DNA of 49,117 nt from Vreelandella rituensis (GTDB lineage: Bacteria; Pseudomonadota; Gammaproteobacteria; Pseudomonadales; Halomonadaceae), in the NCBI RefSeq assembly GCF_003336665.1, contig NZ_QPIJ01000035.1, forward strand, positions 1 through 49,117, written 5' to 3'. Below are positions 1 to 8,154 of the stretch, one piece after another. The notes under the pieces are model-generated. The model did no database searches. It saw only the letters and a list, made by a program, of their open reading frames with translations, and was not told where the DNA came from. Each line of letters starts with the position of its first letter. The stretch's first letter is position 1. Made by a program: the position numbers and the translations under genes.

Positions 1-154
1 GTTCATTCAAAACAGGTTTCGAAAAACCTTATTGCTTGAGTCGCTTGCCTTGATTTTCGGTGACATTGTCACCCTCATCGGCAAGCGCCCACATGAATTA
101 CCTGATCAATTGTTAAAGAGCGTCTCGTGCTGCTGCGCCGCAGCTGCTTCGAGG
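1..154 (-). ncRNA. rRNA operon leader (5' part of rrn transcript; 16S lies off the left end)
   Basis: Read on the minus strand, this region has the layout of a proteobacterial rrn leader: a promoter at 162-189, a GC hairpin (132-144), a boxA-like CGCTCTTTAACA (111-122), then AATTGATCAGG and a boxC-like TGTGGGCGCTTG (82-93). The same order precedes 16S in E. coli and Pseudomonas. A perfect 6-bp hairpin with a 3-nt loop lies at 59-73 and another short one near 14-30. The 16S gene is not in the window, so its presence is inferred. I regard the 63-codon plus-strand reading frame over this region as spurious. Confidence 0.8.
82..144 (-). promoter_or_regulatory. rrn antitermination region: boxB-like hairpin, boxA, boxC-like
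   Basis: In minus-strand order there is a GCTGC/GCAGC hairpin with 3-nt loop (144-132), CGCTCTTTAACA (122-111; E. coli rrn boxA is TGCTCTTTAACA, one mismatch) and TGTGGGCGCTTG (93-82), which resembles boxC. By analogy, NusB/NusE bind boxA in the nascent RNA and protect the rRNA transcript from Rho. Assignment rests on motif order and similarity to known leaders. Confidence 0.7.
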
Positions 155-161
155 TGTGCGT

Positions 162-189
162 ATAATACTCGATATAAAGCCGAGGTCAA
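162..189 (-). promoter_or_regulatory. Probable rrn promoter (-35 TTGACC, -10 TATTAT)
   Basis: On the minus strand TTGACC (189-184) and TATTAT (167-162) are separated by 16 bases, close to the sigma-70 consensus. An A/T-rich stretch lies just upstream (about 190-206), as in UP elements of strong rrn promoters. The promoter starts right after the msrQ stop, so the rRNA operon has its own start although msrPQ reads in the same direction. The exact start point, near 154, is an estimate. Confidence 0.65.
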
Positions 190-206
190 CCATTACGCGA
201 GATTTT

Positions 207-809
207 CTATTGTCGATGCATAAGGGCGTCGATGAGACGGAACAAGACCAATCCACAAAGCGCCGTGGCATATAAGGTAGGCAGCAAGTAATCAGCCCGT
301 GTCAGTATCCAGAAATGCGTAACGCCCAAGGCCGCCGAAACATAGATAAGCCGGTGCAACCAATGCCAGGCCCTCGGCCCCATTCGCTGCTGTACCCGTT
401 TGAAAGACGTCAGAGCTAGCGGCAACAACAAGATCAACGCCGCTAGCCCATAGCGGACATAAGCTAAATCCATCATGTCGCGCATTATCCAAGGCCAATC
501 CCAATACTGATCCAGCCCCATCCACGCGACCATATGCGCAAGCAACCAGAAAAAGGCCCAAAGACCCATTTGTCGGCGCGCTATCATTATGCCCGGCCAT
601 TTGGTTAGCCGGAATGCGGGACTGAAGCCAATGGTCACCAATAACAAGGTAAGACCTGTTAAGCCGGTAAAATGAACCACGGCTTCCGGAGGGTTGGCAC
701 CTAAGCTACCTTCGAACCACCGCCAAAGAAGCCATATTGCCGGTGCCATGCCTGTGACCAACACAACAAGACGAAATGTAGTGACTGGCCACGTTCTCCT
801 TGAAGCCAT
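207..809 (-). CDS. msrQ: MsrQ, heme-binding membrane subunit of the MsrPQ methionine sulfoxide reductase
   Basis: This 200-residue polytopic membrane protein belongs to the YedZ/MsrQ family (ferric-reductase-like transmembrane domain). About six hydrophobic segments are visible, with histidines in the membrane core (LAHMVAWMG, HWLHRLIYVSA, THFWIL) that fit heme ligation. In the known system MsrQ passes electrons from quinones or flavin to periplasmic MsrP, which repairs oxidised methionines in envelope proteins. The ATG is preceded by GAGGATA at good spacing. It lies 37 bases downstream of msrP on the same strand, so the two form an operon. The length matches the family. Confidence 0.93.
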   Translation of the reverse strand: MASRRTWPVTTFRLVVLVTGMAPAIWLLWRWFEGSLGANPPEAVVHFTGLTGLTLLLVTIGFSPAFRLTKWPGIMIARRQMGLWAFFWLLAHMVAWMGLDQYWDWPWIMRDMMDLAYVRYGLAALILLLPLALTSFKRVQQRMGPRAWHWLHRLIYVSAALGVTHFWILTRADYLLPTLYATALCGLVLFRLIDALMHRQ

Positions 810-846
810 TCAGTATCCTCGAAATTATGATTCACCTCACCTCACC

Positions 847-1815
847 TCAGTAGTCGCGCTGCAGGTCCAAGTCCGCATAAAGATGAGCCACTTCTGTAGC
901 GTATCCATTAAACATCAGGGTTTTTCGCCGCCCTGGCTCACCTATGCGTCGCTCACGTGCTTGCGACCAACGAGGATGATCCACTTCCGGGTTTACATTG
1001 GCATAAAAACCGTACTCCTCGGGGTTTGTCTCCTGCCAGGAAGTAGTGGGCTTTTCTTCGACCACTTTTATTTTCACGACTGACTTGATGCTCTTGAAGC
1101 CATATTTCCATGGCACCACCAGACGGATAGGAGCGCCATTTTGATTTGGCATTGCTTCGCCGTACAGACCCACTGCCATCATGGTTAGAGGATGCATCGC
1201 TTCATCGATACGTAGCGCCTCTTGATAAGGCCAGTCGAGAATAGAGCGTCGTTGCCCGCGTAGATTATTAGGATCGCAGATGGCTTCGAATACTACATAC
1301 TTGGAGCGTGACGTAAGCCCGTGATGTTTCAATAGTTCTGCCAACGGAAACCCGATCCAGGGAATGACCATCGACCAGGCTTCGACACAACGCAAACGGT
1401 AGATACGCTCTTCAAGAGGGTAACGCTTGATAACATCTTCCAACGCCACCGTCCCACTCTTCTCCACTTCCCCCTCGATGCTAAGCGCCCAAGGCTCAGT
1501 AACAAGCTTATGAGCGTAGATTTCCGGGTCACGTTTACCCGTGCCGAGTTCGTAAAAATTATTGTAGGTAGTAATATCTTCGAAAGAGGTAAGCGATTCT
1601 CCCCCTGCCATTCCCTCACTAGGCAAGTCACTGTCAAGACGACGCGACAGAACCTCTGACCAGGCGTGTGCAGTTGGCGAAAACAACATGCCTGGAGCAA
1701 AGGCTGCGGCCGCTCCGAGACCGATACCTTGACGCAGGAATTTTCGACGCTGGTCGAAGAGGGCTTTCGGTGTGATTTCAGATTCAGAAATAGCTGGATA
1801 GCGGTAGCACGTCAT
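847..1815 (-). CDS. msrP: MsrP, periplasmic protein-methionine-sulfoxide reductase, molybdopterin subunit
   Basis: The product has 322 residues and belongs to the YedY/MsrP family (sulfite-oxidase-like molybdopterin fold). An N-terminal twin-arginine signal is visible (RRKFLRQ, residues 23-29, then an Ala-rich hydrophobic stretch ending at SPTAHA), so it is exported folded by Tat. The molybdenum-ligating cysteine is in LRCVEAW (C143). I chose the ATG at 1815, with GGGGG upstream; a frame extending to 1869 adds 18 residues before the Tat signal and is unlikely. MsrQ follows and supplies electrons. The gene is divergent from the di-heme peroxidase at 1955. The role is repair of methionine sulfoxide in periplasmic proteins. 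Confidence 0.95.
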   Translation of the reverse strand: MTCYRYPAISESEITPKALFDQRRKFLRQGIGLGAAAAFAPGMLFSPTAHAWSEVLSRRLDSDLPSEGMAGGESLTSFEDITTYNNFYELGTGKRDPEIYAHKLVTEPWALSIEGEVEKSGTVALEDVIKRYPLEERIYRLRCVEAWSMVIPWIGFPLAELLKHHGLTSRSKYVVFEAICDPNNLRGQRRSILDWPYQEALRIDEAMHPLTMMAVGLYGEAMPNQNGAPIRLVVPWKYGFKSIKSVVKIKVVEEKPTTSWQETNPEEYGFYANVNPEVDHPRWSQARERRIGEPGRRKTLMFNGYATEVAHLYADLDLQRDY

Positions 1816-1954
1816 GGAACCCCCAAAGATAACAACACCCTTACCTGAGTATTTTACTGGGTTGAACATAGCTATTAGATACCACTAAGCTTACTTCAGG
1901 CTAGATTAGAAAAATAGGATCCGACTAACAGGATCCATGCAAGGGAGAATCACC

Positions 1955-2956
1955 ATGAAAGTACAACCCCGCCCTCTCACCATGCGACTACTGTCAACAC
2001 TGGCAGTGTCAGCTCTGATGGCTAGCGGTGCTGCTCTCGCTGACGATGGCCTGGAAAATTATCGAGACCGTTTCGAGGCATTGCCTTATCTGCCACCCAT
2101 CCCGGCAGATAACTCCCTGACAGAGGAAAAAGTCGAGCTCGGCAAGATGATGTTCTTCGAGCCGCGAATATCTTCAAGCGGTGTCATCAGTTGCGCCACT
2201 TGCCACAACCCAGCGCTGGGTTGGTCGGATCGCATTCCCCGCGCCACCGGCCATGACGGCCAGGTAGGTGAGCGCAATACCCCCACCGTACTCAATTCGG
2301 GCTTCCTTGACGCTCAGTTCTGGGATGGCCGCGAACCTGACCTTGAAGGCCAGGCGCTAGGCCCGATTGAAGCCAGTGTTGAAATGGCCATGGATCTGGA
2401 CATGGCTCTTGAGCGTTTGACTAGCTTCGACCTTTACCAGCGTAAGTTTGCCGAGGCCTTCCCCGAAGATGAAGAACCTTTGAATGCTGATAATCTGGCG
2501 TACTCCCTAGCCTCCTTTCAGCGCACGCTAAATACGCCGAATTCACCTTTTGACCGTTATCTACGTGGCGACATGAACGCCCTTACCCAGCAGGAAAAAA
2601 ACGGCATGGTCGCTTTTGTGGACAATGGCTGCATTGCCTGCCATCGTGGTCCCGCCCTTACCGACAGTCAGTTTCATGCCATTCAAGTACCCGGTTCCAC
2701 TGATCTTGGCCGCTATCTAGTCACAGATGAAGAAAGCGATAAATACCGCTTCCGCACTCCGACGCTACGCAATGTGGCGGTTACTTACCCCTACATGAAT
2801 AACGGTGCAACAGAAACACTGGAAGAAGCCGTCGCTATCATGGGGCAAGAAATGTTGGGCCGTGATTTTGAAGAACAGAGCATTGCTGATATCACTGCCT
2901 TCCTGCATACCCTCACCGGTGAAATGCCGCACTTTGAAGTTCCTGCCTTGCCGTAA
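1955..2956 (+). CDS. Di-heme cytochrome c peroxidase / MauG family protein
   Basis: This is a 333-residue secreted protein. A signal peptide ends near ALA-DD (about residue 29), followed by two c-type heme motifs, CATCH (80-84) and CIACH (226-230), the hallmark of the bacterial CCP/MauG family. Such proteins usually reduce H2O2 in the periplasm using electrons from cytochrome c; some MauG members oxidise protein side chains instead. I cannot tell which applies here. The ATG at 1955 follows AAGGGAG; an in-frame ATG at 1937 lacks such a site. The divergent neighbour msrP also deals with periplasmic oxidative damage, so a shared stress role is plausible. Confidence 0.88.
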   Translation: MKVQPRPLTMRLLSTLAVSALMASGAALADDGLENYRDRFEALPYLPPIPADNSLTEEKVELGKMMFFEPRISSSGVISCATCHNPALGWSDRIPRATGHDGQVGERNTPTVLNSGFLDAQFWDGREPDLEGQALGPIEASVEMAMDLDMALERLTSFDLYQRKFAEAFPEDEEPLNADNLAYSLASFQRTLNTPNSPFDRYLRGDMNALTQQEKNGMVAFVDNGCIACHRGPALTDSQFHAIQVPGSTDLGRYLVTDEESDKYRFRTPTLRNVAVTYPYMNNGATETLEEAVAIMGQEMLGRDFEEQSIADITAFLHTLTGEMPHFEVPALP

Positions 2957-3000
2957 ACATACGTAAGAGCATCTTGCCCGCCATATGATCAAGTGTTTTA

Positions 3001-3020
3001 CCCCCGGAAAAATCCGGGGG
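3001..3020. terminator. Bidirectional rho-independent terminator
   Basis: A perfect 8-bp hairpin, CCCCCGGA / TCCGGGGG with an AAAA loop, sits between the converging di-heme peroxidase and adenine deaminase genes. It is followed by TAATTGCTTT on the plus strand and by an A/T-containing stretch on the minus strand. It probably ends transcription from both sides. Confidence 0.75.
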
Positions 3021-3028
3021 TAATTGCT

Positions 3029-4030
3029 TTAGTACCCAGCAACTTTCTTCAACTGCTTGTATAGCTGCGCTTTGCGCACCTCGCCCATGAAGGCGTTATC
3101 AATAGCATTGGCTGCCAGCTTGCAAAACACCGCTTCCTGCCATCCGAACGCCTGATGACAGGCCATAAAGTTTGCCAACATACCTCCGCCGAAATACGCT
3201 GGGTCATCCGAGTTGATTGTCACTACAAGCCCAGCGTCTAACAACTGAGGCAGTGGGTGCGCCTGCATACTTTCAACCACTTTCAACCGCACATTGGAAA
3301 GTGGGCATACGGTCAGCACTGTGCCCTGGTGACGCAATCGCTCCACCAACGCAGGGTCTTGCAAGCACTGCACGCCATGATCAATGCGACACACGTCGAG
3401 CAAATCCAGAGCTTGATAGATATAGTCAACCGGCCCCTCCTCTCCTGCATGGGCTACCCGTGGAATACCGATTTGCTTGGCTCGACCAAATACTTCACTA
3501 AATTTTTCTGGAGGGTTGCCTTTTTCAGCACTGTCCAGCCCGACCGCATCCAATATATCCCAATAGGGCTTAGCACTTTCCAGCACCTGCATTGCCTCTG
3601 CTGCGGGACGGTCCCGCAAAAAGGCCATGATCAATGCACTGGAAAGCCCAAGCTCACTCTCCGCTTCTTGCCGAGCCAGGCTCAACCCTTCCAGGATAGT
3701 GGATAATCCAACGCCTCGGGAAATATGTGCTTGGGGGTCAAAGTGCATCTCGACATGAACCACGCCTTCATCACTGGCCCGGCGAAAATAATCCATAGCC
3801 AGCGCATAGAAGTCTTCAGGCTTCTGCAACACACTCATCCCCTGATAATAAATATCCAGAAATGACTGTAAGTCAGAAAAATCATAAGCGGCGTATACGT
3901 CTTCTATCGATGCATAAGGAAGCATAACGCCATTACGTTCGGCCAAGGTAAACAGCAACTCGGGTTCTAACGTTCCTTCAATATGTAAATGCAGCTCTAC
4001 CTTGGGCAAACGCTTGAGAAATTCATGCAT
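3029..4030 (-). CDS. Adenine deaminase (adenosine deaminase superfamily)
   Basis: This 333-residue protein has the metal-dependent amidohydrolase signature of the ADA superfamily: HLH at 14-16, HAGEEG at 194-199, RIDHG around H218 and NSDDPAYFGG at 273-282. The last motif and the start (ELHLHIEGTLEPELLF) match the subgroup typified by Pseudomonas PA0148, shown to prefer adenine, so I call adenine deaminase (adenine to hypoxanthine plus ammonia) rather than adenosine deaminase. Its product would feed the Hpt enzyme encoded at 37.3-37.9 kb. A strong site, TAAGGAG, precedes the ATG. The gene has an unusually structured 5' leader (4031-4261). Confidence 0.85.
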   Translation of the reverse strand: MHEFLKRLPKVELHLHIEGTLEPELLFTLAERNGVMLPYASIEDVYAAYDFSDLQSFLDIYYQGMSVLQKPEDFYALAMDYFRRASDEGVVHVEMHFDPQAHISRGVGLSTILEGLSLARQEAESELGLSSALIMAFLRDRPAAEAMQVLESAKPYWDILDAVGLDSAEKGNPPEKFSEVFGRAKQIGIPRVAHAGEEGPVDYIYQALDLLDVCRIDHGVQCLQDPALVERLRHQGTVLTVCPLSNVRLKVVESMQAHPLPQLLDAGLVVTINSDDPAYFGGGMLANFMACHQAFGWQEAVFCKLAANAIDNAFMGEVRKAQLYKQLKKVAGY

Positions 4031-4166
4031 GAAATAGGCTCCTTATTTTTCTTGTTTTATTCTGGGATATTCAAGATCGCTTGCATAGTCAGGCATCCCA
4101 CTTTTAACTCCGAACTCAAGTTCTTCGCTCAGGCACGGTTAGTCGACACCACATCCTGGCTTGGCC

Positions 4167-4260
4167 GGCGGAAAGTTTCCGGACTCTCTCACCTCAGTCG
4201 GTATTCCGCCGTTGCTGAAAAGACACAGGCGCTATCACCACGCCCAGCGACTGAAGTGAG
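4167..4260 (-). promoter_or_regulatory. Structured 5' leader of the adenine deaminase gene; candidate cis-regulatory RNA
   Basis: On the minus strand two interleaved stems are visible. Stem A pairs 4260-4248 with 4200-4188 (13 bp, one a G-U wobble that would be a C-A mismatch on the other strand, which favours minus-strand RNA). Stem B pairs 4210-4204 (GGCGGAA) with 4174-4167 (TTTCCGCC), with an inner CCGACT/AGTCCGG extension. Inside stem A a small hairpin joins GGCG and CGCC (4244-4228). The arm order A-B-A-B means either a pseudoknot or mutually exclusive folds. I do not recognise a known riboswitch class. A 17-codon reading frame (4096-4043) ends inside the ribosome binding site. Confidence 0.5.
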
Positions 4261-4261
4261 A

Positions 4262-5272
4262 TTAATGGTATCCCTCACCCACTTTCACCTTGCCGCGAAA
4301 TACCCAATACGACCAGAAGGTATAACCAAGCACGAACGGAAGAACGAACAGTACGCCGACCAACAGGAAAAGCTGAGATTCCGGTGCCGAGGCGGCATCC
4401 CATAGGGTGTAATTCGGTGGCACGATCATCGGCCACTTACTCACCACCAGCCCGAGATAAGTAAACAGGAACATCCCCAGGGTCGCCATGAAAGGCATCA
4501 ACTCACGGCGACGCCGAACCGACCAGTACAGGGCAAACATGCACACTAACGTCAATGCCGGCAATATCCAGATCAAGCGGATATTGCCGAACCAGCGTTC
4601 CCAGACGCCGGGGTTCACCATAGGCGTCCAGATACTGATGATCATGAAAATTGCCGATACCGCCAGCAGTAGCGGCAAGGTCAATTTGTAAGCCCACTGC
4701 TGAATGTAGCCTTCGGATTTCAGAATCAGCCAGGTACTTCCCAGCAATGCATAGCCAATCATGATGCCGATACCCGTCAATACCGTAAACGGAGTCAGCC
4801 AATCGAAAGCGCCCCCGACAAAGACACCCTCTTGCGTCTCGAAGCCCTGTATATAGGTGCCTACCACCGCTCCCTGAGCAAAGGCCGCAATTGCCGACCC
4901 CCAGCTGAACGCCCTGTTCCACAGGCGACGATTACGGCGGTTACGACGAGACTTGAAGCGCAGCTCAAAGGCCACACCGCGAAAAACCAACCCCGCCAGC
5001 ATCAGGAACACACCGATATACAGCGCCGGCAGGAAAACCGAATAGACCAGAGGAAAGGCTCCTAACAGTCCGGCTCCGCCCAATACCAGCCACGTCTCGT
5101 TACCATCCCAGATGGGTGCGACTGAATTCATCATCACATCCCGGGCATCCTCATCCGGGGCAAAGGGAAAAAGGATTCCCAAGCCCAGATCAAAACCATC
5201 CATGAGTACGTACATGAGGATGCCGAAACCGATGATAAGCGCCCATATCACTGATAGATCGAACATTTCCAT
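4262..5272 (-). CDS. cydB: Cytochrome bd-type quinol oxidase subunit II (CioB/CydB)
   Basis: This 336-residue polytopic membrane protein has the CydB start (LSVIWALIIGFGILMYVLMDGFDLGLGIL) and GNETWLVLGGAGLLGAFP. The length matches CydB and CioB. Together with subunit I it forms a terminal oxidase that oxidises ubiquinol and reduces oxygen to water without pumping protons. It begins 3 bases after the cydA stop, so the two are one operon. The short Q-loop of the partner suggests the CioAB (cyanide-insensitive) branch. I found no convincing CydX-like small gene after it. Confidence 0.94.
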   Translation of the reverse strand: MEMFDLSVIWALIIGFGILMYVLMDGFDLGLGILFPFAPDEDARDVMMNSVAPIWDGNETWLVLGGAGLLGAFPLVYSVFLPALYIGVFLMLAGLVFRGVAFELRFKSRRNRRNRRLWNRAFSWGSAIAAFAQGAVVGTYIQGFETQEGVFVGGAFDWLTPFTVLTGIGIMIGYALLGSTWLILKSEGYIQQWAYKLTLPLLLAVSAIFMIISIWTPMVNPGVWERWFGNIRLIWILPALTLVCMFALYWSVRRRRELMPFMATLGMFLFTYLGLVVSKWPMIVPPNYTLWDAASAPESQLFLLVGVLFVLPFVLGYTFWSYWVFRGKVKVGEGYH

Positions 5273-5275
5273 GGC

Positions 5276-6688
5276 TTATCCCTCTCCTTTGGCCGGATTG
5301 TCATCGAAAGGTGTGTGGGTCGCTGAAAAAGGCCGCTTGGGCGTTTCAAAATCATCGACAAGCTCGTCCTCACCCTTCGCTTGCATGCCGTACCGGATCA
5401 CCCGTGTGAGATAATAAGTACCGGCGTAGAAAATAACGCCATAAACCGCTATGTAACCCACCAGGGTAAACAGCGCCATTCCACCGGTCAGCGAAGGCGT
5501 CACCCCTTCGGCGTGGGTCATCGTTTCGTAGATCAACCAGGGTGCGCGCCCCGTCTCGGTCACGACCCACCCTGCCAGCACAGCGATGAAGGGTGTGATC
5601 GACATGACTCTGAGGGTCTGCAAGAAGCGCCGCGAACGGTATATGTTTCCTCCACGGCGTAGATACAGGCCTGCCAAGGCGACCCCGATCATCACGAAAC
5701 CGATAGCGACCATGATTCGAAACGCCCAGAATACAATCCATACCGGCGGCTGCTCTTCGGGCGGGGATTCACTGATCCCCGGCACCTCGCCATCCAGCTC
5801 ATGCGTCAGAATCAGGCTTGCCCCATAGGGAATGCCGATTTCAAAAAGGTTCTCCTGACGATCACGATCCGGCAAGGCAAACAATAGCAGGGGCGCGCCT
5901 TGCATCGTCTCCCAGTTACCCTCCATGGCAGCCAGCTTGGTGGGTTGGTACTCGAGTGTATTGAGACCATGAAAGTCACCAATCACGGCCTGAGCCGGCG
6001 TCAGCACCAGCAGAAGCCACAGGCACATCGATAAAGCCTTGCAGTTGGCTTTCACATCGCGCTCGATCAAGAGATACCAGGCACTGACCCCCGCTACTAC
6101 GAAGCCGCCGGTGAGAAACGACGCCATTACCATATGTGTCAGGCGAAAAGGAAAAGAAGGATTGAAAATCGCATCCATCCAGGAGGTAACGTGTACGACG
6201 CCATCGATCATCTCGATGCCGGCCGGTGTGTGCATCCAGCTATTGGCCGAGAGTATCCAGAACGTCGAGATGAACGTGCCCAATGCAACCATGAGAGCGG
6301 CGAACAGATGGACTCCCTGAGACACCTTGCCACGGCCAAACAATAAAACACCCAGAAAAGCCGCCTCGAGGAAGAAGGCTGTAATTACTTCGTAGCTCAG
6401 CAACGGCCCTATGAAATTGGCACTGGACTGGGAAAAATTGCTCCAGTTGGTGCCGAACTGAAAGGACATGACGATACCAGACACCACCCCCATACCGAAG
6501 ACAACCGCAAAAACCTTGGTCCAGAGGATTGCCAGCCGTTCCCAAGCCGGGTTCTGCGTCTTGTAGAAAAGGGCATGAAGCAAGGCAAGGAAGGAAGCAA
6601 GCCCAATGGTGAACACAGGAAAAATGGCGTGAAAGGACACAACAAAAGCGAATTGTATTCGCGATAACAATAGGGGATCGAGCTCCAT
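5276..6688 (-). CDS. cydA: Cytochrome bd-type quinol oxidase subunit I (CioA/CydA)
   Basis: The 470-residue product belongs to the CydA family. Visible are the N-terminal RIQFAFVVSFHAIFP with the heme histidine in the first membrane segment, WSNFSQSSANFIGPLLSYEVITAFFLEA with the conserved glutamate, and the quinol loop after GDFHGLNTLEYQPTKLAAMEG. The loop to the next membrane segment is short, as in CioA proteins (E. coli CydA is 522 residues). Hence a CioA-type oxidase is likely; cyanide resistance is inferred, not seen. The start is supported by AGGAGAGCGTC just upstream. cydB follows directly. Confidence 0.94.
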   Translation of the reverse strand: MELDPLLLSRIQFAFVVSFHAIFPVFTIGLASFLALLHALFYKTQNPAWERLAILWTKVFAVVFGMGVVSGIVMSFQFGTNWSNFSQSSANFIGPLLSYEVITAFFLEAAFLGVLLFGRGKVSQGVHLFAALMVALGTFISTFWILSANSWMHTPAGIEMIDGVVHVTSWMDAIFNPSFPFRLTHMVMASFLTGGFVVAGVSAWYLLIERDVKANCKALSMCLWLLLVLTPAQAVIGDFHGLNTLEYQPTKLAAMEGNWETMQGAPLLLFALPDRDRQENLFEIGIPYGASLILTHELDGEVPGISESPPEEQPPVWIVFWAFRIMVAIGFVMIGVALAGLYLRRGGNIYRSRRFLQTLRVMSITPFIAVLAGWVVTETGRAPWLIYETMTHAEGVTPSLTGGMALFTLVGYIAVYGVIFYAGTYYLTRVIRYGMQAKGEDELVDDFETPKRPFSATHTPFDDNPAKGEG

Positions 6689-6728
6689 GACGCTCTCCTA
6701 AGTCCTGTGAAGGCAGCTACGACAACAC

Positions 6729-6801
6729 AAGCTTAGATGAGCTAATCCATGTGGCAATTTTATTGTTCTTGAATACAAGTTTACAATCTAAGCTTAGCTG
6801 A
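6729..6801 (-). promoter_or_regulatory. Repeated 12-bp motif upstream of cydA
   Basis: AAGCTTAGATGA (6729-6740) and AAGCTTAGCTGA (6790-6801) differ at one base and lie 61 bases apart upstream of cydA, in A/T-rich DNA. Because AAGCTT is itself a palindrome, the copies also form a 10-bp inverted repeat (AAGCTTAGAT / ATCTAAGCTT). Such pairs can be regulator sites. I see no Anr/Fnr-type TTGAT-N4-ATCAA box. Confidence 0.3.
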
Positions 6802-6867
6802 AAACCTTCGAGTGTAGGCAGAACATACTGCATTTGTAAGGGCCATGTTTGCAAAAATCATGCTTGC

Positions 6868-6904
6868 AAAAAACCCCATACGGCCGATCCATGGCGGATC
6901 GCCG
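6868..6904 (-). terminator. Rho-independent terminator of the cation antiporter gene
   Basis: On the minus strand CGGCGATCC (6904-6896) pairs with GGATCG-CCG (6890-6881), with one bulge and a 5-nt loop. It is followed after a few bases by TTTTTT (6873-6868). It lies 45 bases past the antiporter stop and insulates the cydAB promoter. Confidence 0.6.
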
Positions 6905-6948
6905 CACTACGGCTTTATTAGCGACAATAGCTTTGGATGAGAGAAATT

Positions 6949-7926
6949 TCAGGCTAACACCACCAAGCTGATCATATATCCCGTGTAAGCGATAAACATG
7001 GCCAACAGTATGCCGCCCTCAACCCGGTTGATACGACGCTCACGCCCACGCCAAGCAAAGGCAAACACTATCATCAATACCGTCATACCGGTCATAACGC
7101 TCCAGTCGCGCATCAGCACTTCTCGGCCGGTTTCGATAGGCGCTATTAGTCCAGCAAGACCCACCACTCCCAAGGTATTGAAGAGGTTCGACCCCACCAC
7201 ATTGCCCAATACCAAGTCATGTTCACGGCGACGCAAGGCACTTATCGAAGACGCCAACTCGGGTAATGAGGTACCAACCGCCACGACGGTCAAGCCGATA
7301 ATCAAATCGCTCACCCCGAAACTCAAGGCAATTTCCACCGCCCCCCACACCAACAGGCGTGAACTGGCAATCAAAAGCACCAGCCCGACCAGCGTCCAAA
7401 GCAGGGAAACCTTGAGTGACATCGGCTTGCTATCGAGACTTGTCGCCACCTCCTGCACAAGTGGATCCTCTTCCTGCTGATATTTGGAGCGCACAATACT
7501 GTAAGTAATGAAAGCAACCAGTATCACAATCAACAACAGCGCTTCCCAGCGTTCAATTTCACCATCGAGCAGCGTTAACGCAGAAAGCAGAGTCACCACT
7601 AACAACAACGGCATTTCCTTACGGATAACGCTTGAATGCACCGCCAATGGTGTGATCAATGCCACGGTTCCCAATACCAAACCGATATTCGCGATATTCG
7701 AACCATAAGCATTGCCTAGCGCCAAGCCGGGATTACCTTGAGCGGCAGCCAACACCGAGACCGTCATTTCCGGCGCGGAGGTCCCGAAGCCGATCACTAG
7801 CATACCGATCAGCAGGGGAGATAATCCCAGCCAGCGCGACGTCGAGGCAGCACCATCAATGAAGCGCTCCGCACTCCAGATCAGCAGTACCAAACCAACA
7901 ATCACCGACAACAAAGGGAGCAGCAT
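6949..7926 (-). CDS. Calcium/sodium antiporter (CaCA family, YrbG-like)
   Basis: This 325-residue membrane protein shows the two inverted alpha-repeats of the CaCA exchanger family: GFGTSAPEMTVSVLAA with GNAYGSNIANIGLVLG near the N-terminus, and AVGTSLPELASSISA with GNVVGSNLFNTLGVVG in the second half. About ten membrane segments are apparent. Family members exchange Ca2+ (or Na+/K+) for Na+ or H+ across the inner membrane; the exact ion pair cannot be read here. In E. coli yrbG sits beside mla and kds genes; here it stands alone, divergent from pqiA. GAGGAAAA precedes the ATG. Confidence 0.9.
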   Translation of the reverse strand: MLLPLLSVIVGLVLLIWSAERFIDGAASTSRWLGLSPLLIGMLVIGFGTSAPEMTVSVLAAAQGNPGLALGNAYGSNIANIGLVLGTVALITPLAVHSSVIRKEMPLLLVVTLLSALTLLDGEIERWEALLLIVILVAFITYSIVRSKYQQEEDPLVQEVATSLDSKPMSLKVSLLWTLVGLVLLIASSRLLVWGAVEIALSFGVSDLIIGLTVVAVGTSLPELASSISALRRREHDLVLGNVVGSNLFNTLGVVGLAGLIAPIETGREVLMRDWSVMTGMTVLMIVFAFAWRGRERRINRVEGGILLAMFIAYTGYMISLVVLA

Positions 7927-8154
7927 CGTTTTTCCTCAACAATTTATTCAATCAGGGCACTATTGCGTGAGCATCGTTGTCCATGAGCGCGGTCAGGTCA
8001 AGCGATGACGCGGCTAACTATTAAATTGCCGATAGATCGTTTATCGTCACTCACCGTAGAGAGGCGCACCTATGTTTTGCAGAAAGGCACACGTAGTGGA
8101 AAGACTCGCAATTTGTTGACACGTCAGCCTAGAAAGCTCAGATCCTTGCCTGCC

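Noticed and set aside
32..223. 63-codon plus-strand frame at the left edge
   Set aside because: It lies over the minus-strand rrn leader and promoter, has a low-complexity Cys/Ala stretch and no ribosome binding site.
4031..4261. CydX-type small subunit gene after cydB
   Set aside because: No frame here encodes a short hydrophobic peptide with a ribosome binding site; the sequence is better explained as a structured leader.
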